The notes under the pieces: model-generated
The model's database searches: none
What the model was told of the DNA's origin: nothing
Seen by the model: the letters and a program-made list of their open reading frames with translations, nothing else
Source: an uncultured Polaribacter sp.
GTDB taxonomy: Bacteria; Bacteroidota; Bacteroidia; Flavobacteriales; Flavobacteriaceae
Length of the DNA stretch: 64,000 nucleotides
Reading direction: 5' to 3'
Assembly: GCF_947503875.1 (NCBI RefSeq)
Contig: NZ_CANNFH010000003.1
Span: 1-64,000, forward strand
Shown here: piece by piece, positions 55,625-64,000 of the stretch
Position numbering within the stretch: position 1 is the stretch's first letter
How the letters are laid out: each line of letters begins with the position of its first letter
Position numbers and translations under genes: made by a program

Positions 55625-58585
55625 ATGAAAAAACTACTTTTCTTACTCTTTTTCTTGTCGCTCTCTTTTTCTTACGCACAAGATTATTTTCCTACGGATG
55701 CTGGAGTAAAAACCACAGAAAACACTTTAACAGCATTTACCAATGCTAAGATTTATGTAACTTCTAAAAAGATACTTAAAAAAGCGACTTTATTAATAGA
55801 AAATGGTAAAGTTATTGCGATTGGTAAATCTGTAAAAATTCCTAAAAATGCGAAAACCATTAATTTAGAAGGTAAAACCATCTACCCTTCTTTTGTTGAT
55901 ATTTATTCAAATTTCGGAATTAAAAAACCCAACAGAAAAACAAGCAATTCTAGAAGAACACAATATGAAGCTTCTAGGGAAGGTTATTATTGGAACGACC
56001 ATATTAGATCAGATGTAAATCCGTTAAAAGCGTTTTCTTTTGATAGCAAACAAGCAAAAGAATTAATTAATGCTGGTTTTGGTGTGGTAAATACACACAT
56101 GGAAGATGGTATTATTAGAGGAAATGGTTTATTGGTAGCTTTAAATCCAAATTCTTCTGATGCTTACAGAATTTTAGATACCAAATCTGCACAATACCTA
56201 TCATTCAGTAAAAGTGTGACTTCTTTACAAGTGTATCCTGGTTCTATTATGGGTGCAATGGCTTTGTTAAGACAAACCTATAATGATGCTTCTTGGTATG
56301 CTAATGGAAACATGAAAAATAAAGATTTGGCTTTAGAGGCATTAAATGCAAATAAAAACTTAGTACAAATCTTTAAAACTTCCAACTTGTTGGATGCTTT
56401 TAGAGCAGATAAGGTTGGTGACGAATTTGGAATTCAATATACAATTGTTGGTTCTGGAGACGAATATGAAAGAGTGGCAGATATTAAAAGTACAAACGCC
56501 AACTTTATTATTCCTGTAAACTTTAGCAATGCTTATGATGTTTCTAATCCGCTTTTAGCGCAACAAATTTCTTTAAGAGATATGCGTAAATGGAATCAAG
56601 AACCTTCTAACTTAAAGGTTTTAGCAGAAAACGGAGTAAATTTTGCTTTAACTACCAATACTTTAAAATCTGTAAAAACTTTCCATAAAAACTTACAGAA
56701 AGCTATTAAGTATGGTTTTAGTAAAGAAAAAGCTTTAGCGGCATTAACTGCTATTCCTGCAAATATCTTAGGAAACACTAAAATTGGTAATTTAAACGAA
56801 GGCAGTTACGCTAATTTTATAATCACTTCTGGTGATATTTTTGATGCTAAAACTACACTTTATGAAAACTGGGTACAAGGTTCAAAAAATATGGTGAATG
56901 ATATGTCTGTTAAAGATTTATCTGGAAACTATATGTTGTCTGTAAATAACAAAACGTATGATTTAACCATTTCAGGAAAAGGTGCAAAACAAACAGCTGT
57001 TATTAAATTAGGTGATAAAAAAATAAAGTCTAAATTCTCGTTTATAGACGATTGGATTTCGATTACTTTAAATGAAGACAGTGGTTATACTAGAATGATG
57101 GGGCAAACTATTAATGCTGCCAATGTTATGCAAGGCACCGCTTTTGATACTTTAGGAAACGAAACTTCTTGGTCTGCTGCTAAAAAAGTAAAAAAACAAG
57201 ACAAGAAAAAGAAGAATAAAAAAGAAAAAGAAGAACCAATTGTTGTGCTTCCTGTAAGTTACCCAAATTTAGGTTTTGGAAACTACGAATTGCCAAAAAC
57301 AGAAACCATTTTAATTAAAAACGCTACAGTTTGGACAAGCGAAGATGCAGGAATTCTAGAAAATACAGATGTTTTGTTAAAAGATGGTAAAATCGAAAAA
57401 ATTGGCAAGAATTTAAAAGCAAGAGGTGCTAACATTATTGACGGTACAAACAAACATCTTACTGCTGGAATTGTAGATGAACATTCGCATATTGCAACAT
57501 CTGCAGTAAATGAATGGGCACAAAATTCTACGGCAGAAGTTACTATAGAAGATGTTGTAGATCCAAATGACATCAACATTTATAGAAATCTTTCTGGAGG
57601 AACCACAACTGCACAAATTTTACACGGTTCTGCAAATCCTATTGGTGGGCGTTCTGCAATTATTAAACTAAAATGGGGCGAAAATGCAGACAATATGATT
57701 TATGACAATTCGCCAAAGTTTATAAAATTTGCTTTGGGTGAAAACGTAAAACAGTCTAGAAGTCCAAATGGAACCCGTTTTCCGCAAACAAGAATGGGTG
57801 TAGAACAATTGTTTGTAGACTATTTTACAAGAGCAAAAGAATATGATGCTCTTAAAAAAAATGGAAAACCGTATAGAAAAGATGACGAAATGGAAACATT
57901 GGCAGAAATTTTAAACGGAGAACGCCATATTTCTTGTCATTCTTATGTACAATCAGAAATTAACATGTTAATGAAGGTTGCAGACAGAATGGGCTTTAAA
58001 GTAAATACATTTACTCATATTTTAGAAGGTTATAAAGTTGCCGATAAAATGAAGGAACATGGTGTTGGTGGTTCTACCTTTTCAGATTGGTGGGCGTATA
58101 AATACGAAGTAAATGATGCCATACCATACAATGCTGCAATTATGCACAATGCAGGCGTTACTGTTGCTATTAATTCAGATGATAGAGAAATGTCTAGACG
58201 TTTGAATCAAGAAGCTGCAAAAACCATAAAATATGGTGGAATGTCTGAATTAGATGCATGGAAAACAGTTACAATTAATCCAGCAAAATTATTACATATA
58301 GATGATAGAGTTGGTAGTATTAAAGAAGGCAAAAATGCAGATGTAGTTTTATGGAGTCATCACCCAATGTCTATTTACACCAAAGCAGAAAAAACCATTA
58401 TAGATGGTAGAATTTTCTTTGATAGAGCAAAAGACAAAGAAAAGCGTTTGGCAATTCAGAAAGAAAAAAGTACACTTATTAACATGATGTTGAATGAAAA
58501 AATGAATGGTGGTAAAACCAAGCCACCAATGATTAGAGAAGACAGAAATTTTGAATGTGATACTTTAGAAGAACTTAAAAACTAA
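55625..58585 (+). CDS. Exported amidohydrolase, imidazolonepropionase-like, with degenerate N-terminal half
   Basis: The start at 55625 gives MKKLLFLLFFLSLSFSYAQ, a Sec signal. The 986-residue protein has two amidohydrolase-like halves. The first (about 30-440) has lost the metal HxH (PSFVDIYSNFG where PGFID.H.H is expected). The second (about 560-970) is complete: HSH at residues 620-622, later His in CHSYVQSE and FTHILEGYK, and Asp in INSDDREMS. A Lys-rich linker lies near 525-540. Substrates of these exported forms are unknown; peptides are a candidate. It is 4 nt from its partner gene. Confidence 0.9.
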   Translation: MKKLLFLLFFLSLSFSYAQDYFPTDAGVKTTENTLTAFTNAKIYVTSKKILKKATLLIENGKVIAIGKSVKIPKNAKTINLEGKTIYPSFVDIYSNFGIKKPNRKTSNSRRTQYEASREGYYWNDHIRSDVNPLKAFSFDSKQAKELINAGFGVVNTHMEDGIIRGNGLLVALNPNSSDAYRILDTKSAQYLSFSKSVTSLQVYPGSIMGAMALLRQTYNDASWYANGNMKNKDLALEALNANKNLVQIFKTSNLLDAFRADKVGDEFGIQYTIVGSGDEYERVADIKSTNANFIIPVNFSNAYDVSNPLLAQQISLRDMRKWNQEPSNLKVLAENGVNFALTTNTLKSVKTFHKNLQKAIKYGFSKEKALAALTAIPANILGNTKIGNLNEGSYANFIITSGDIFDAKTTLYENWVQGSKNMVNDMSVKDLSGNYMLSVNNKTYDLTISGKGAKQTAVIKLGDKKIKSKFSFIDDWISITLNEDSGYTRMMGQTINAANVMQGTAFDTLGNETSWSAAKKVKKQDKKKKNKKEKEEPIVVLPVSYPNLGFGNYELPKTETILIKNATVWTSEDAGILENTDVLLKDGKIEKIGKNLKARGANIIDGTNKHLTAGIVDEHSHIATSAVNEWAQNSTAEVTIEDVVDPNDINIYRNLSGGTTTAQILHGSANPIGGRSAIIKLKWGENADNMIYDNSPKFIKFALGENVKQSRSPNGTRFPQTRMGVEQLFVDYFTRAKEYDALKKNGKPYRKDDEMETLAEILNGERHISCHSYVQSEINMLMKVADRMGFKVNTFTHILEGYKVADKMKEHGVGGSTFSDWWAYKYEVNDAIPYNAAIMHNAGVTVAINSDDREMSRRLNQEAAKTIKYGGMSELDAWKTVTINPAKLLHIDDRVGSIKEGKNADVVLWSHHPMSIYTKAEKTIIDGRIFFDRAKDKEKRLAIQKEKSTLINMMLNEKMNGGKTKPPMIREDRNFECDTLEELKN

Positions 58586-58589
58586 AACC

Positions 58590-59885
58590 ATGAAAAAAAC
58601 AATATATAGTTTGCTATTTTTCTTCTTAGTAGGAAATATTTTAGCACAACAAACGCCCGCAGACAAACAAAAAACACCTTTTTCTATTGAAGGTGCTACT
58701 GCACATTTAGGAAACGGAGAAATAATAGAAAACGCATTAATTATGTTTAACGAAGGTAAAATTACTTTTGTTGGATCTGCAATGACAAAAATTGCAAGAA
58801 TGGGAACAGTAATTAATGCCAAAGGAAAACACATTTATCCAGGTTTTATAGCTGCTAATGCTACTTTAGGCTTAGTAGAAATTGATGCTGTAAAAGCAAG
58901 TGACGATGAAGATGAAATTGGTGCAATGAATCCGCATATTAGAAGTATTATTGCCTATAATGCAGAAAGTAAAGTAGTAGAATCTATGCGTCCAAATGGT
59001 GTTTTAATGGCACAAATTACACCAAGAGGAGGCGTTATTTCTGGCACATCTTCTGTGGTACAATTAGATGCTTGGAACTGGGAAGACGCTGCAATTAAAA
59101 CAGATGGAGGGATTCATATAAATTGGCCAGGAAGTTTTACCAGAGGAAGATGGTGGTTAGGAGAAGATCCTGCTTTAAAACCAGATACTAAATATGGCTC
59201 AAGAGCTGAACAGGTAAAGACCTATTTTGAGAATGCAAAGTTATATTTATCTGGTAAAAAAGAAAAAACACATTTACCTTATGAAGCAACAGCAGGTTTA
59301 TTTGACGGCTCAAAAAGACTGTATATTCACATAAACGGACAAAAAGAAATTACAGATGCAATACATACTGCCAAAGAATTAGGAATTAATAAAATAACCA
59401 TTGTAAGAGCTGAAGGCGCGGATAAAATAGCCGATTTTCTAGTAAAAAATAATGTTTCTGTAATTTTAAACAGACCGCACAGAAACCCAAATAGTGAAGA
59501 TGATGCTTATGATTCAACTTACACAATAGCAAAAACACTTACAGAAAAAGGAGTTATTGTTAGTATTGGTATGGAAGGACAAATGGAACGTATGAATACA
59601 AGAAACATTCCTTTTTATGCAGGTACTTTTGCAGCACATGGTTTGGCAAAAGAAGAAGCTGTAAAATTAATAACTTTAAATGCGGCTAAAATTTTAGGAA
59701 TAGACAACTTTACAGGCTCTTTAGAAGTTGGTAAAGACGCTACTTTATTTATTTCTGAAGGCGATGCTTTAGAAATGAGAGGAAATAGACTTACAGAAGC
59801 CTTTATACAAGGTAGAAAAATTAGTTTAGAAACGCACCAAACCAACCTTTGGAAACGTTACGCAAACAAATACAAATCAAAATAA
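58590..59885 (+). CDS. Exported amidohydrolase-like protein lacking the metal HxH
   Basis: The 431-residue product has a Sec signal peptide (MKKTIYSLLFFFLVGNILAQ). The fold of composite-domain amidohydrolases is clear at both ends: IENALIMFNEGKITFVGSA and KHIYPGFIAANATLG at the start, LITLNAAKILGI and GSLEVGKDATLFISEGD at the end. The HxH that should follow PGFI is replaced by ANATLG, so it is probably inactive alone. It is co-transcribed with the large amidohydrolase and may form a complex with it, as in two-subunit systems of this family. Confidence 0.88.
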   Translation: MKKTIYSLLFFFLVGNILAQQTPADKQKTPFSIEGATAHLGNGEIIENALIMFNEGKITFVGSAMTKIARMGTVINAKGKHIYPGFIAANATLGLVEIDAVKASDDEDEIGAMNPHIRSIIAYNAESKVVESMRPNGVLMAQITPRGGVISGTSSVVQLDAWNWEDAAIKTDGGIHINWPGSFTRGRWWLGEDPALKPDTKYGSRAEQVKTYFENAKLYLSGKKEKTHLPYEATAGLFDGSKRLYIHINGQKEITDAIHTAKELGINKITIVRAEGADKIADFLVKNNVSVILNRPHRNPNSEDDAYDSTYTIAKTLTEKGVIVSIGMEGQMERMNTRNIPFYAGTFAAHGLAKEEAVKLITLNAAKILGIDNFTGSLEVGKDATLFISEGDALEMRGNRLTEAFIQGRKISLETHQTNLWKRYANKYKSK

Positions 59886-59904
59886 GTATCGTTATAAAGT
59901 ATAA

Positions 59905-59933
59905 AAAAAGGCTCGCAATTTGCGAGCCTTTTT
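59905..59933 (+). terminator. Intrinsic terminator after the amidohydrolase pair
   Basis: The 13-bp stem AAAAAGGCTCGCA / TGCGAGCCTTTTT closes an ATT loop and is followed by T. Confidence 0.9.
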
Positions 59934-60100
59934 AGATCAAAAACAATACTTGTAATAAAGTTCAACCTTAACTTTCTCTTTTTCTTAGCAATACAAATTC
60001 AAATAATTGGTTAATTGAAAAACAATTGCTTTATTACAAATACAAATATTCAATTAAATGTAATTGTATACAATACCTACAAATAGGTATATTTGTGCTA

Positions 60101-60892
60101 ATGAAAGAAATTACCAGTATTCACAATTCGTATATTAAAGAGTTGCTAAAACTTCAAGAAAAAGCTAGAGAGCGCAAAAAGAAAAGTCTTTTTATAATTG
60201 AAGGAAAAAGAGAAATTTCACTAGCCATACAAGCCAATTATACTTTTGATACCATTTTATTTGTGTCAGACTTAATTTCTGAACAAGAAATTCTAGCCCT
60301 TTTTAATGAAAATATAAACCGAATTATAATTTCTAAAGAAGTGTATCAAAAATTAGCGTATAGATCTACTACAGAAGGCATTTTAGCAGTAACCAAATCA
60401 AAAGATTTTAGCTTAACAAATATAAGTTTTACCAATAAAAGGCCACTAATTCTAGTGGCAGAAAGCTTAGAAAAACCTGGTAATATAGGCGCTTTATTAA
60501 GAACTGCAGATGCTGCAAATGTGGACGCTGTATTTATAGCAAATCCTAAAAGTGATCTGTATAACACGAATATTATACGTTCTAGTGTAGGTTGTGTATT
60601 TACCAATCAAATTGGTGTAGGAACTTCCGAAGAAATTATTACGTTTTTACAAAAAAATAACGTAAATATTGTTGCAACAACTCTGCAAAATTCAAACGAA
60701 TATTACAAAGAAGATTACACAAAAGGAACAGCCGTTGTTGTGGGCACAGAAGCTACAGGTTTAAGTGAAGTTTTTAGAGAAAAAGCAACCCAAAATATTA
60801 ACATACCCATGCAAGGTAAAATAGATTCTATGAATGTTTCTGTTGCTGCAGCAATTGTTGTTTTTGAAGCTAAAAGGCAACGTGGGTTTTAA
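60101..60892 (+). CDS. TrmH family RNA methyltransferase (SpoU)
   Basis: The start at 60101 gives [19 protein letters not shown], the family's usual N-terminus; the frame is open 25 codons further. The 263-residue enzyme has a substrate-binding domain (about 1-100) and a knotted SPOUT methyltransferase domain. Motif 1 is [15 protein letters not shown] near residue 126, motif 2 is [11 protein letters not shown] near residue 213, and motif 3 is [18 protein letters not shown] near residue 235. It should 2'-O-methylate a ribose in tRNA or rRNA; which one is not clear. Confidence 0.92.
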   Translation: MKEITSIHNSYIKELLKLQEKARERKKKSLFIIEGKREISLAIQANYTFDTILFVSDLISEQEILALFNENINRIIISKEVYQKLAYRSTTEGILAVTKSKDFSLTNISFTNKRPLILVAESLEKPGNIGALLRTADAANVDAVFIANPKSDLYNTNIIRSSVGCVFTNQIGVGTSEEIITFLQKNNVNIVATTLQNSNEYYKEDYTKGTAVVVGTEATGLSEVFREKATQNINIPMQGKIDSMNVSVAAAIVVFEAKRQRGF

Positions 60893-60922
60893 TGCATATA
60901 ATATAGTAAAGAGATTAGCAGT

Positions 60923-61666
60923 ATGAAAATGTTAGGAATAGATATTGGTGGTTCTGGAATTAAAGGAGCTATTGTAAATACTAAAAATGGAGAACTTTTA
61001 TCAGAAAGATTTCGAATTCCAACACCAAAGCCAGCAACTCCAGAAGCTGTTGCTAGCGTTGTAAAGGAAATGATTGATCATTTTAATTGGAAAAAAGAAG
61101 TAGGTTGTAGTTTTCCAACAACTATAGTGAAAGGAAAATGCATTCACACAGGAAATTTAAGCGAAAAATGGCTTAATGTAAATGTAGAAAAGTTATTCAA
61201 AAAAGAATGTAAACGATCTTTTTATATTAGTAATGATGCTGATTTGGCTGGTTTAGCTGAAGTTAATTTGGGCGCAGCAAAAAAAGAGAAAGCTGTTGTA
61301 ATTGTTGTTACAATTGGTACAGGAATTGGTTCTGGTCTTTTTTATAACAAAGCATTAATTCCGAATTTAGAATTGGGAAAAATGTTACACAAAAATGGCC
61401 AAATCATAGAATTATATACTGCAGATTCTATTCGAAAAAAAGAGAATTTAGATTTAGAAGTTTGGGCAAAAAGATTTGACGAACTTTTAGAATACGTAAG
61501 AATTGTATACACCCCAAGTTTGGTAGTTTTAGGTGGCGGAATTAGTAAAAAGTTTGATGATTTTAAAGAACACTTAACCACAAACGTAAAAGTAAAAGTT
61601 GCCGAATTTAAAAATAATGCTGGTATTATTGGTGCAGCATTGTATGCTAAAAAAATGAGAAAATAA
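60923..61666 (+). CDS. ppgK: Polyphosphate glucokinase (ROK family)
   Basis: The 247-residue kinase has the phosphate-1 motif [12 protein letters not shown] at residues 5-16, the sugar-binding part [12 protein letters not shown] near residue 105, and phosphate-2 [11 protein letters not shown] near residue 131. The short length and the [14 protein letters not shown] segment match polyphosphate glucokinases, which phosphorylate glucose with polyphosphate or ATP. It follows the TrmH gene by 30 nt and precedes an M48 peptidase gene by 7 nt. A plain ROK glucokinase is the alternative. Confidence 0.85.
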   Translation: MKMLGIDIGGSGIKGAIVNTKNGELLSERFRIPTPKPATPEAVASVVKEMIDHFNWKKEVGCSFPTTIVKGKCIHTGNLSEKWLNVNVEKLFKKECKRSFYISNDADLAGLAEVNLGAAKKEKAVVIVVTIGTGIGSGLFYNKALIPNLELGKMLHKNGQIIELYTADSIRKKENLDLEVWAKRFDELLEYVRIVYTPSLVVLGGGISKKFDDFKEHLTTNVKVKVAEFKNNAGIIGAALYAKKMRK

Positions 61667-61673
61667 TTAAAAT

Positions 61674-62906
61674 ATGACGTCTAACAATTTGTTTTTTTTA
61701 TTAATTACCATTTTGGTACTTAGTTTTATTATTGATAAAATTATAAATAGCTTAAATGCAACCCGTTTTAATGCAGAAATACCTAAAGAATTAGCTGATG
61801 TTTATGATGCAGAGGAATATAAAAAGTCTCAAGAATACAAAACAACAAATGAGCGTTTTTCTAACATTACCAGTACATTTTCTTTTGTATTAATGATTGC
61901 CTTCTTCTTGTTAGACGGCTTTAAATTGGTAGATAATTTTGCTCGTAGTTTTACCAACAATTCCATTTTAATTGCACTCATATTTTTTGGGGTAATTATG
62001 TTTGCTTCAGATATTTTAAGCACACCACTCTCCTACTATAAAACTTTTGTAATCGAAGAAAAATTTGGTTTTAACAAAACCACAAAAAAAATATTTTGGC
62101 TAGATAAGCTAAAAGGTTGGCTTATGAGTATTGTAATTGGTGGTGCAATATTATCATTAATTATATGGTTTTATGAGTTTGCAGGCGCTAATTTCTGGCT
62201 GTATGCTTGGGCTTTAGTTGCTGTGTTTTCTTTATTTATGAATTTATTTTACGCCAAATTAATTGTACCTATTTTTAATAAACAAAAACCATTAGAAAAT
62301 GGCGAATTAAAAACAGCAATAGAAAAATATGCTTCTAAAGTTGGTTTTAAATTGAATAACATTTTTGTAATTGATGGTTCTAAACGCTCTACAAAGGCAA
62401 ATGCTTATTTTTCTGGTTTTGGTAGCCAAAAAAGAATTACACTTTTTGATACTTTAATTAACGATTTAGAAACAGACGAAATTGTTGCAGTTTTAGCACA
62501 TGAAGTTGGCCATTATAAAAAAAAGCACATCATTTTTAATTTAATTGCCTCTACCTTACTCACTGGTTTAACTCTTTTTATTTTATCATTATTTATAAAT
62601 TCGCCTATATTATCAAATGCATTAGGTGTTGCCATACCAAGTTTTCATATTGGTTTAATTGCTTTTGGTATTTTATATTCTCCAATATCAGAACTTACAG
62701 GTTTGTTTATGAATTATATATCGCGTAAATTTGAATATCAAGCAGATAATTTTGCTAAAAATACATTTGCTGCAAAACCATTAATTAGTTCGCTTAAAAA
62801 ACTTTCTAAGAATAGTTTAAGTAATTTAACACCACATCCTGCATATGTTTTTATGCATTATTCACATCCAACTTTGTTGGAAAGAATTAAAAATTTAAGG
62901 TTATAA
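61674..62906 (+). CDS. M48 family metallopeptidase (Ste24-like)
   Basis: The 410-residue integral membrane protease has about six or seven transmembrane segments. Its zinc motif is HEVGHYKKKH (His276, Glu277, His280) and the third ligand Glu is in FEYQADNFA near residue 357. It matches CAAX prenyl protease 1 / Ste24 in length and in the TNERFSNITSTFS region. In bacteria such enzymes degrade or process membrane proteins; no prenylation is implied. It probably shares a transcript with ppgK. Confidence 0.93.
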   Translation: MTSNNLFFLLITILVLSFIIDKIINSLNATRFNAEIPKELADVYDAEEYKKSQEYKTTNERFSNITSTFSFVLMIAFFLLDGFKLVDNFARSFTNNSILIALIFFGVIMFASDILSTPLSYYKTFVIEEKFGFNKTTKKIFWLDKLKGWLMSIVIGGAILSLIIWFYEFAGANFWLYAWALVAVFSLFMNLFYAKLIVPIFNKQKPLENGELKTAIEKYASKVGFKLNNIFVIDGSKRSTKANAYFSGFGSQKRITLFDTLINDLETDEIVAVLAHEVGHYKKKHIIFNLIASTLLTGLTLFILSLFINSPILSNALGVAIPSFHIGLIAFGILYSPISELTGLFMNYISRKFEYQADNFAKNTFAAKPLISSLKKLSKNSLSNLTPHPAYVFMHYSHPTLLERIKNLRL

Positions 62907-62976
62907 ATAGTTGTTTAATTAAGGATATATCCTTAAATTCACTTAAGAATTAATACTTCAAATAGCTTTAGTATTT

Positions 62977-64000
62977 ATGGAATATACTGCAACCATAGAA
63001 GAGGAAAATAAAGAAATAGCAAACAGATATAAAGATTTGCTTAAAGGTACTTATGAAGTTTTATCTGAAGAAGATAAAAAACTAATTCGTAAGGCTTTTG
63101 AGATTGCAGTAGATGGGCATTCTAAGCAGAGAAGAAAAACAGGAGAACCCTATATTTTTCACCCAATTGCTGTAGCTAAAATTGTAGCTATGGAAATTGG
63201 TTTAGGTGCAACTTCTATAGCTGCTGCATTATTACATGACGTTGTAGAAGATACTGAATATACCATAGATGATATGGAGCAGTTATTTGGTGAAACCATT
63301 GCAAGAATAGTAAGTGGCCTTACCAAAATATCTCGTTTAAACAAAGAGCAAGACGCAAGCATACAAGCAGAAAATTTTAGAAAAATGCTGCTTACTTTAA
63401 ATGATGATGTACGGGTAATTCTTATAAAAATTGCAGACAGATTGCACAATATGCAAACTATGGATGCAATGCCTGCACACAAACAAGTTAAAATTGCTTC
63501 TGAAACGCTGTATATTTATGCTCCTTTAGCACATAGATTAGGTTTGTATAATATAAAAACAGCCTTAGAAGATTTAGGTTTAAAATACACAGAACCAGAC
63601 GTATTTAAATCTATAGTTCAAAAAATAAAAGAAAGTAAAGAAGAACAGCAAAATTATTTGGAAACCTTTTCTAAAACACTGCAAGAAAATTTAGATAAAG
63701 AGAATTTTAATTATGAAATAAAAGGACGTTTTAAATCTATTTATTCTATTCGCAAAAAAATGCGAAATCAGAATGTAACTTTTGATGAAGTTTATGATAA
63801 ATATGCGATTAGAATTATATATAAACCAAGTTCTCAAGATGATAAATTTGATGCTTGGAAAATATATACCATAGTAACTGATGTTTTTAAACCCAATCCA
63901 ACGCGTTTAAGAGATTGGATTTCGCAACCAAAATCTACAGGTTATGAAGCTTTACACATAACTGTTGTAGGACCAGATGCACAATGGGTAGAAGTTCAAA
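62977..64000 (+). CDS. RelA/SpoT family (p)ppGpp synthetase/hydrolase, 5' part
   Basis: The gene begins with ATG at 62977 and runs off the window; 341 codons are visible of about 730 expected. The hydrolase domain (about residues 40-200) has HP near residue 68 and the intact metal motif HDVVEDT near residue 88, then IKIADRLHNMQTM near residue 149, so it is a bifunctional Rel or SpoT type able to degrade (p)ppGpp. The synthetase domain starts near residue 245 (GRFKSIYSIRKKM) and is cut after GYEALHITV. It follows the M48 gene by 70 nt. Confidence 0.95.
   Translation, partial: MEYTATIEEENKEIANRYKDLLKGTYEVLSEEDKKLIRKAFEIAVDGHSKQRRKTGEPYIFHPIAVAKIVAMEIGLGATSIAAALLHDVVEDTEYTIDDMEQLFGETIARIVSGLTKISRLNKEQDASIQAENFRKMLLTLNDDVRVILIKIADRLHNMQTMDAMPAHKQVKIASETLYIYAPLAHRLGLYNIKTALEDLGLKYTEPDVFKSIVQKIKESKEEQQNYLETFSKTLQENLDKENFNYEIKGRFKSIYSIRKKMRNQNVTFDEVYDKYAIRIIYKPSSQDDKFDAWKIYTIVTDVFKPNPTRLRDWISQPKSTGYEALHITVVGPDAQWVEVQ

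Noticed and set aside
63159-63482. Minus-strand open frame over the start of the relA/spoT gene
   Set aside because: The plus strand encodes an intact HD hydrolase domain with all motifs; the reverse frame is a shadow.

Overview
The window looks like a chromosomal segment of a marine-type Flavobacteriaceae (Bacteroidota), close to Polaribacter or Tenacibaculum by protein character. The evidence is the low GC content, the near absence of Shine-Dalgarno sequences, promoters with a TAnnTTTG -7 element, a type IX secretion (T9SS) C-terminal signal, bacillithiol synthesis (bshA), many lipoproteins with short lipoboxes, and intergenic RNA elements typical of flavobacteria. Most of it is housekeeping, with no phage, IS element, rRNA, tRNA or CRISPR array seen.

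Layout. 1-7.3 kb: a DUF58 protein, DUF805, a DUF4251 lipoprotein, truC, a small CPXCG zinc-ribbon protein, a CurA-type reductase, an Lrp regulator, and an M14 carboxypeptidase divergent from a small XRE regulator, with an array of TTACAATTGTAA palindromes between the last two. 7.4-13.7 kb: M1 aminopeptidase, S41 peptidase, and a sigma / anti-sigma-like / DUF4252 / DUF4252 operon. 13.9-20.7 kb: two tandem S41-type lipoproteins (the first has lost its catalytic dyad), a patatin, a BNR-repeat lipoprotein, an unknown lipoprotein and pepT. 20.9-28.3 kb: acyltransferase, rmuC, an unknown lipoprotein, glyA, fahA and typA. 28.4-35.8 kb: a complete thiamine operon, thiS-thiC-tenI-like-thiD-thiE-thiG-thiH-thiF, led by a TPP riboswitch.

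36-48 kb: a dicarboxylate symporter, a DUF937 protein, then a block I read as one regulon. It holds a propeller sensor kinase and LytTR response regulator, a 347-residue secreted protein of unknown function and a 1.2-kresidue T9SS surface protein. Each of these three transcription units carries the same 30-bp direct-repeat site, exactly 30 nt upstream of a -7-like element. bshA follows.

48-64 kb: an orphan transketolase N-terminal half, a secreted protein usually labelled asparagine synthetase B, a vapBC-type toxin-antitoxin pair, dnaB, a DUF3810 protein, a TraB-like lipoprotein beside a decayed lipoprotein gene (two in-frame stops), two imidazolonepropionase-like amidohydrolases, a TrmH methyltransferase, polyphosphate glucokinase, an M48 peptidase, and the 5' part of a relA/spoT gene cut by the window end.

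The strongest undescribed signals are the LytTR-type regulon at 41.9-46.8 kb, the XRE/M14 operator array at 6.6-6.9 kb, and three copies of a covarying structured RNA element, each a few to about twenty bases past the stop codon of a minus-strand gene.
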